From: Ralstonia sp. A12
GTDB taxonomy: Bacteria > Pseudomonadota > Gammaproteobacteria > Burkholderiales > Burkholderiaceae
Direction of reading: 5' to 3'
Length of the DNA: 64,000 bases
Assembly (NCBI RefSeq): GCF_000801955.1
Contig: NZ_JSZO01000002.1
Span: 397,620 to 461,619 of the forward strand
The notes below the pieces were generated by a model that was not told the origin of the DNA, did no database searches, and saw only the letters and a program-made list of their open reading frames with translations. A program made the translations under genes and the position numbers. Positions 60,500 to 64,000 of the stretch are shown piece after piece (within the stretch, counting starts at the first letter, position 1; every line of letters starts with the position of its first letter).

Positions 60500-61910
60500 G
60501 AAGCCACCCTCTGATTTTCTGAAGTTCGCCATCCATATATGACCGTCGGTTCTTCATCAAGTCGTTAAATTTGTCCGCGAGTTCCTTGACATAGGCCATT
60601 CGGTCGGTGGGGTTCGGCAAGCTCTTTTTCCGCCCGGTCACATAGTCCCAAGGGCCCTTGGGCTTATCGAAGGTTGCCTGCAACGCAGGATCGTCGTTCT
60701 TGGGCGCAGCACTGAAGTACAGCGTATAGGTAGGTGACAGCAATCCTAGCGACGCACGGCTGAACAGATGGTTGATATCCATCGTCCTAATCAACTTTGG
60801 GTCCTGGTAGATCAGCGGTTGCAGTACGTTAATTTGCTCCTGCTGCGCGATGATGTTCACCTCTTCCTGCTGGCTGCTGACTTTGCCTGCCTGGTCCAAA
60901 GCATATTCGTCGATAAAAAGCGAGTATGTTTTCTTCACTTCAGGGGTCACCTTGAACTGCGCCACCTTCTGCAATCTTCCGATGGCCCCGGCGTCGTCCG
61001 CAATCCGGCTCAGTTCCTTGCGCTCTTCCTCCATGACATAGAACGCCTCATTGAAGCTTCCCCAATACTCCGAGCCTGGAACGCGGTAGCCCTTGTCGTA
61101 GCTTTTCACGTTCGCTTTCACATAGCGATGTGCTTGGCTGGCATTGGCTTGGAACTGTCCATAGCCGCCATCCATTCCGCCCCACACAGGGGGCGTCTGG
61201 AAATAGCTTCTCGCCTGTGTGTATACCGGGTCGCCCGCGATGCGTCCCCGCAACCGCCCCATCCAGTTCGCGCCAAAGGGCAATTCCTTGACTGCATCCC
61301 TGGATTGCTGCTGCAGCGTGCTGGCGTCGCGCTTCTCCACGTGACTGCGTAGCCGGTCGGCATTGAGGCTGCCATCCCGGTTGAGGCCATACTCCAGCAC
61401 AAACCAAAGCCAGGGGTAGATGTCCATGAACAGCCACAGGTTGCCCTTGGCCAGCGCGGCATACACCCGCAGCGAATGCTCATACGGCGACGCATCGGCG
61501 AACGCCTCGGACACCGCCTGCGAGAAGCCAGAGGTGCGCGCCATGTTACGCCAGCCGCCGTTGAGGACATCTTCGCGCGAATAGCGGTAGGCCTCCACGA
61601 TGTCCTTGACCACGAAGGCGGCCAGAGCCGGCCAGAGCATCTGCAGTTTGCCGCGCGATTTATCGGCGCTGGCGAAGTACAAGTCGGCATATCGGGCGGC
61701 GATGCGCTTGGCTCGGCGCTCGGGATCGGTAATCAGGTGCCAACACTTGTCGTCACCTTGCTCACTTAGCGCGACCAGGGCTTCTTCTTGCGCGTAGGAC
61801 CACAGGAACTTGGCCTCGACGTTCTGCGTGTGCTGGGAACCTTGTCGCGGGTTCGTCCGGCACTGGCCCAGTACTTCGATGTCGTAGCCGTTGTCGTCGT
61901 CATGCGCCAT
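60492..61910 (-). CDS. Putative T6SS cargo protein (DUF2515-like)
   Basis: This 472-aa soluble protein (MAHDDDNGYDIEVLGQCRTN, then EAKFLWSYAQEEALVALSEQ and RYSREDVLNGGWRNMARTSG) resembles DUF2515-type proteins found behind vgrG genes in Burkholderia and Ralstonia. It lies 18 bp downstream of the vgrG fragment and overlaps a lipoprotein gene. No hydrolase, nuclease or pore motif is recognised, so the toxic activity, if any, is open. The DUF assignment is from memory and needs a domain search. Confidence 0.6.
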   Translation of the reverse strand: MAHDDDNGYDIEVLGQCRTNPRQGSQHTQNVEAKFLWSYAQEEALVALSEQGDDKCWHLITDPERRAKRIAARYADLYFASADKSRGKLQMLWPALAAFVVKDIVEAYRYSREDVLNGGWRNMARTSGFSQAVSEAFADASPYEHSLRVYAALAKGNLWLFMDIYPWLWFVLEYGLNRDGSLNADRLRSHVEKRDASTLQQQSRDAVKELPFGANWMGRLRGRIAGDPVYTQARSYFQTPPVWGGMDGGYGQFQANASQAHRYVKANVKSYDKGYRVPGSEYWGSFNEAFYVMEEERKELSRIADDAGAIGRLQKVAQFKVTPEVKKTYSLFIDEYALDQAGKVSSQQEEVNIIAQQEQINVLQPLIYQDPKLIRTMDINHLFSRASLGLLSPTYTLYFSAAPKNDDPALQATFDKPKGPWDYVTGRKKSLPNPTDRMAYVKELADKFNDLMKNRRSYMDGELQKIRGWLHA

Positions 61911-61928
61911 CGTGCAAATCTTCTCCTC

Positions 61929-63266
61929 TCATCGATCGAACTTGAATCGGGCGTAGCGCAAGGCGTGCTCGAGCGGTTGCTCCGTGGGTGTCTGAAGCCG
62001 TTCCGTCTCACCACCCTGCGGGGCATCGCCGCGCAAGGTCTGCTCTGGTTGCGCCTGGTTGCGCACGCGGAAGCGCAGTCGACCTTCGACTACCTTCTGA
62101 TCAGCGTCCTTGAAGAGCACCTGCTCGTCGAATTTCTGGAACAGCGAATGCTCCGCAGGCTCTGGCATCACGGTGCCGAAGGGGAGCGGAGGCAACGCCG
62201 CCGTCTGCCCCCCCGGCCCCACCAGCGGATGCCCAGCCCCCTTCACCGACAATAACCCCGACGTCTCAAACGTAATCGCATTCCCCTCCAGCCGAATCAT
62301 TGAATCCCCGCCGTGCAGCACGACGTTCTGCTGCGCGAGGATCTCAATCGAATCCGCAGAGGAGGTGACGGTGACAGCCTTATCCGCCAGCACGGCCAGC
62401 GCATCGGTATGCGCCTGGATCGACACCGGCCCGCCCTCAGCAATCGCACGGATGCCATTGCGCTGCGCAAACAGGCTTACGCCCTTGGCAGCGGCGGCGG
62501 CCACGACGTTGCCCGCAGCGAGGTGCCAATCGGCCTGCGCGGTGCCATGCAAATGGCGGCCCGCGTAAACCGTGGTGGTGGCCTGAGATGTCAGCGCAAT
62601 GCTGGAAGGCGACTCCGCCACCAGCAGCGGCTGCCCGAACTTGTCGACGGGTTGCTGCGTGTCTTGGCCGTTGACGTTGCTGGCGTAATGCCCGTATTGC
62701 GATGGGTCGAGTGCCTTGTCGATCGGGTCGAATGCTTCGTTGGCTGCCAACGGAAGCGCTTGCTGGCTGGTTGCAGCATCGGACAGGCGTTGTGCTGTCT
62801 TCTGCGCAGCGGTGAGCTGCCCGCGTGCCTCATGCGCGTCGAGCAGCGTGCCTGTTGCCTGCGCCCGCGCGGTGGTCGAGAGCAGCAGGCCCGCGCCTGC
62901 GCGCACCACGGCCCACGCATCGGTACGCAGCTCTGCGCCAGTGCCGCGCCAACTGCCGCGGTTGCCACCCGTGGCGCCGTGCGAGGTCACATAACCGAGG
63001 TTGAGCTGACTGTTGGCGGTGGAGCTGGCCAGACGCGTGCGCAACTGGCCGGGATGATCGTCGATCACCCACTGGTTGTAGCCGTCGCCGCCCAGGCCTT
63101 GCGAATGCCAGCCGGACAACGCCTGCCCGAGCGGCGCGTCGGCGGCGGGCCAGGGCAGGGCGTCCTGCGTGTTGTGCAGCTGCATGGCCACCATCGGCCG
63201 GTCGATGTCGCCGTCGATGAAGGTGAGCAGTACTTGTGTGCCAGCGCGCGCCCCGCGGCGAAGCAT
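61929..63266 (-). pseudogene. vgrG: vgrG, 3' part only (T6SS spike, N-terminus missing)
   Basis: The 445-residue frame starts inside the gp5 OB-fold (AGTQVLLTFIDGDIDRPMV) and continues through the DUF2345-type C-terminal domain (DSIEILAQQNVVLHGGDSMI). Full VgrG proteins have about 400 more N-terminal residues forming the gp27/gp5 hub. The frame runs only 51 bp further upstream before a stop (63318-63320), and that stretch has no hub sequence. The remnant cannot form a working spike alone. The 3' end still precedes the cargo gene. Confidence 0.82.
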
Positions 63267-63572
63267 CGGCAGATTCTGATTTATAGTTCCGCCTTTGCTT
63301 GAAGGAAGTCGTGGTCGCTACACTCGCTGCCATCACTTCCGGTGCCATAGAGGAAGTGGTCGAGGTGTGGAAGCCTCGTGACTGGCGGGCAAGTGCTGAG
63401 CATAAGCGCTTGTCCTCAACCTGCTATGGCTTGGCTTTGCCTTCAAAGGGCGGGCCAGGCTTGAACGGCTTCGGCCGTGCCGATTGCTAGTCATCGGTCT
63501 TCCACCTTGCCTGTGCTCGCCCACCCTCTCCCCCAAGGGCTGGGCGTGGTTCCATTCATGAAAGGAAACACG

Positions 63573-63809
63573 ATGACCCACTCGATCCCCGAATCCCTTG
63601 ATCCCAAACGCCTTGAGGCACATGCGGAATTGTTCGACAAGCTGTCGAAACTGCGCACGTTGCTGGGCATGCTGCATTCCAACGGGTTTGAACATTTCCG
63701 CAGCTTGGATGAAAACCGGCAGGCGGACTACCTGTGGACGTGTATGGAGTACGCGGATGGAGCTTATGACGCGATGCTTGCGTCGGATGGTTTGAAGGGC
63801 GGGGCATAA
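63573..63809 (+). CDS. Hypothetical 78-aa protein
   Basis: A small acidic protein (MTHSIPESLDPKRLEAHAEL, then EHFRSLDENRQADYLWTCME). The ATG has aaagga eight bases upstream. No family is recognised with confidence. It reads away from the vgrG fragment. The remaining 190 bp to the window end show no further supported gene. Confidence 0.6.
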   Translation: MTHSIPESLDPKRLEAHAELFDKLSKLRTLLGMLHSNGFEHFRSLDENRQADYLWTCMEYADGAYDAMLASDGLKGGA

Positions 63810-64000
63810 AGCTGTGAGCGCGGGGTTCAACACGCCGAATGCAAAGCTCAATGCTCCGTGCACCGACCTCAGAGCGCGGCGCGTGAAGTTCAAATTCCCA
63901 GATTCCAAACGTTTTGTGCCGAACGTCGAGCGAAACGCTCGGCGTGTCAAGCTTGCAGCTTCATGCGCGAAGCAAAAAGCTGACCCTGCCTCGATTCCAC

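Noticed and set aside
1..64000. CRISPR arrays, tRNA and rRNA genes
   Set aside because: I saw no short repeat-spacer array, no tRNA-like cloverleaf and no rRNA sequence. The repeats at 35527 and 46821 lie inside coding genes.

Overview
The window looks like a chromosome or megaplasmid segment of a high-GC betaproteobacterium, most likely a Ralstonia species (pickettii/mannitolilytica type). This rests on the flagellar gene order, the Ralstonia/Burkholderia-type small proteins (DUF6726, DUF2946 next to OprC) and the codon use. Family calls come from reading the translated sequence, not from a database search.

Positions 1-25650 are a motility block. A partial EAL protein and a NarL/LuxR-type regulator with a degenerate receiver precede fliC-fliD-fliS-fliT. 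A large minus-strand flagellar glycan operon follows. It is headed by one fliE copy (17429-17770) and reaches a second fliE copy (7756-8085). Each fliE is accompanied by a paralogous glycosyltransferase-TPR gene. Between them lie genes for a CDP-activated 6-deoxy sugar (rfbF, rfbG, an RfbC-type epimerase, a DegT aminotransferase), a PhyH-type dioxygenase, a methyltransferase, a GNAT acyltransferase, a WbqC-like protein and a further glycosyltransferase. fliFGHIJK run divergently from 18043 to 25301 and are followed by a possible sigma-28-driven noncoding transcript.

Positions 25651-27332 hold a DedA-rhodanese fusion and a phosphinothricin-type acetyltransferase. Positions 27460-46004 are the most striking part: a contractile tail cluster in phage Mu gene order. 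It has an S24-type repressor with operators on both sides, two small regulators, sheath, tube, a frameshifted chaperone pair, tape measure, baseplate, spike, fiber, fiber chaperone, holin, GH19 endolysin and nested Rz/Rz1. There is no capsid, portal, terminase, transposase or integrase gene. This is the architecture of a repressor-controlled R-type tailocin. The tail genes are separated by intrinsic-terminator-like hairpins, which suggests antitermination or graded expression.

Positions 46016-57250 are ordinary chromosomal genes: small lipoproteins, a secreted tandem-repeat protein, DUF1345 and AI-2E membrane proteins, a fosmidomycin-resistance-type MFS pump, a phosphoribosyltransferase, HdeD, a copper receptor OprC with DUF2946, a LysE/LysR pair, and a small unknown gene behind two tandem LexA boxes. 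Positions 57377-63266 form a lower-GC minus-strand cassette downstream of a 5'-truncated vgrG. It carries a 472-aa putative type VI secretion cargo protein and lipoprotein or membrane partners, consistent with an effector/immunity island that has lost its delivery spike.
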